Shown here: positions 63,726-64,000 of the stretch, in pieces | Numbering within the stretch: the stretch's first letter is position 1 | Layout of the letters: every line of letters begins with the position of its first letter | DNA from: Victivallis sp. Marseille-Q1083 | GTDB lineage: Bacteria > Verrucomicrobiota > Lentisphaeria > Victivallales > Victivallaceae | DNA: 64,000 bases | NCBI RefSeq assembly: GCF_903645315.1 | Contig: NZ_CAHJXL010000001.1 | Coordinates: forward strand, 1,416,001-1,480,000 | Direction of reading: 5' to 3' | Notes under the pieces: generated by a model | What the model saw: the letters and a program-made list of their open reading frames with translations, nothing else | What the model was told of the DNA's origin: nothing | The model's database searches: none | Position numbers and translations under genes: made by a program

Positions 63726-64000
63726 TATTCTACCTTTTTATTTAATTCTTTTATGATGATATTCAATGCATTTTGTGGATCATTATGTAATTCCTGCAAA
63801 GTTTTTGAAACTCTTGTTCTGACATCAATAATTAAATCAACTCTTCCATTTGGACCAACATGTTTAATGTCCTCCTTTAATTGAGAAGTAAGTGACTGAA
63901 AATTTACATTTTTCACTTCTTGAAAATGATGCTCATTAACAATTCCATCAGGAATAAAGTACTCTTTATTAGGAAGCTGACTCGGAATGTGTTTGGTATT
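63725..64000 (-). CDS. C-terminal tip of a polymorphic toxin, PD-(D/E)xK-nuclease-like; 5' part outside window
   Basis: The frame is open from the window edge to the TAA at 63725 (91 codons). FIPDGIVNEHHFQEVKNV has the Asp...Glu-x-Lys order of restriction-endonuclease-fold toxins, followed by LTSQLKEDIKHV and VDLIIDVRTRVSKTLQELHN, a layout seen in C-terminal toxin domains of Rhs/CDI/secreted polymorphic toxins. A GTG at 63916 could make it look like a 63-residue gene, but the upstream codons hold the Asp and ExK motif, so it is the end of a longer protein. The delivery part lies beyond 64000. Nuclease role inferred. Confidence 0.72.
   Translation of the reverse strand, partial: NTKHIPSQLPNKEYFIPDGIVNEHHFQEVKNVNFQSLTSQLKEDIKHVGPNGRVDLIIDVRTRVSKTLQELHNDPQNALNIIIKELNKKVE

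Noticed and set aside
63725-63916. 63-residue stand-alone gene starting at GTG 63916
   Set aside because: Codons upstream of the GTG stay open to the window edge and carry the Asp and ExK motif, so it is the end of a longer toxin gene.

Overview
The window is a chromosomal segment that looks like a member of the Lentisphaerota (Victivallis-like). This assignment is inferred from gene content, not from a marker-gene comparison. Two genes encode pseudopilins with an [24 protein letters not shown]-type N-terminus and a C-terminal H-X9-DG motif. Each sits beside a LacI-family regulator and a large secreted carbohydrate-associated protein (DUF4091 or DUF4874/DUF4832 type), a layout typical of that phylum. 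Most of the DNA is GC-rich and dense with genes. Two stretches (about 10.7-12.6 kb and 60.0-64.0 kb) are AT-richer and carry gene remnants, so they look acquired or fast-evolving.

Left part (1-10.4 kb): the end of a cysteine desulfurase, a SIMPL-domain protein, an HD-domain protein with a Ser/Thr kinase, recX, a lipoprotein, a putP-type symporter/M32 carboxypeptidase/GNAT cluster, and recO. At 10.5 kb two identical tRNA-Asn genes are followed by a scar: an integrase N-terminus broken by two frameshifts, an orphan membrane protein, and an IS5-family transposase with an internal deletion. From 12.7 to 21.2 kb lies a carbohydrate locus: a 1269-residue secreted protein, a LacI regulator, a DUF4091 protein and a pseudopilin. 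Several near-consensus promoters are visible there.

Centre (21.4-42.5 kb): carB, an HTH-EIIA fusion, a second LacI/pseudopilin/DUF4832 cassette, a PhnP-like hydrolase, ribBA, rhaA, an ECF sigma factor with a probable anti-sigma partner and an orphan FecE-like ATPase, and an (alpha/alpha)6 glycosidase. The section is flanked by two almost identical MsbA-like ABC transporter genes in inverted orientation (22.4-24.2 and 40.7-42.5 kb).

42.7-54.8 kb (minus strand): one long housekeeping run reading coiled-coil protein, rplV-rpsC-rplP-rpmC-rpsQ-rplN-rplX-rplE-rpsZ-rpsH-rplF-rplR-rpsE-rplO-secY-cmk-thioesterase-manA-argS. rpmD (L30) is missing, and the upstream S10 genes are not here.

Right part: a ribokinase and a convergent isomerase/dehydrogenase pair are separated by four tandem copies of a 223-bp, hairpin-rich, apparently non-coding repeat. 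A PocR-AraC regulator is divergent from the dehydrogenase and probably controls it. From 60 kb to the end lies a minus-strand array of immunity-like genes and fragments. It is headed by the C-terminal tip of a polymorphic toxin with PD-(D/E)xK-nuclease-like residues whose stop codon overlaps the first immunity start. Remnants of toxin tips and of immunity genes between the intact copies show repeated duplication and deletion.
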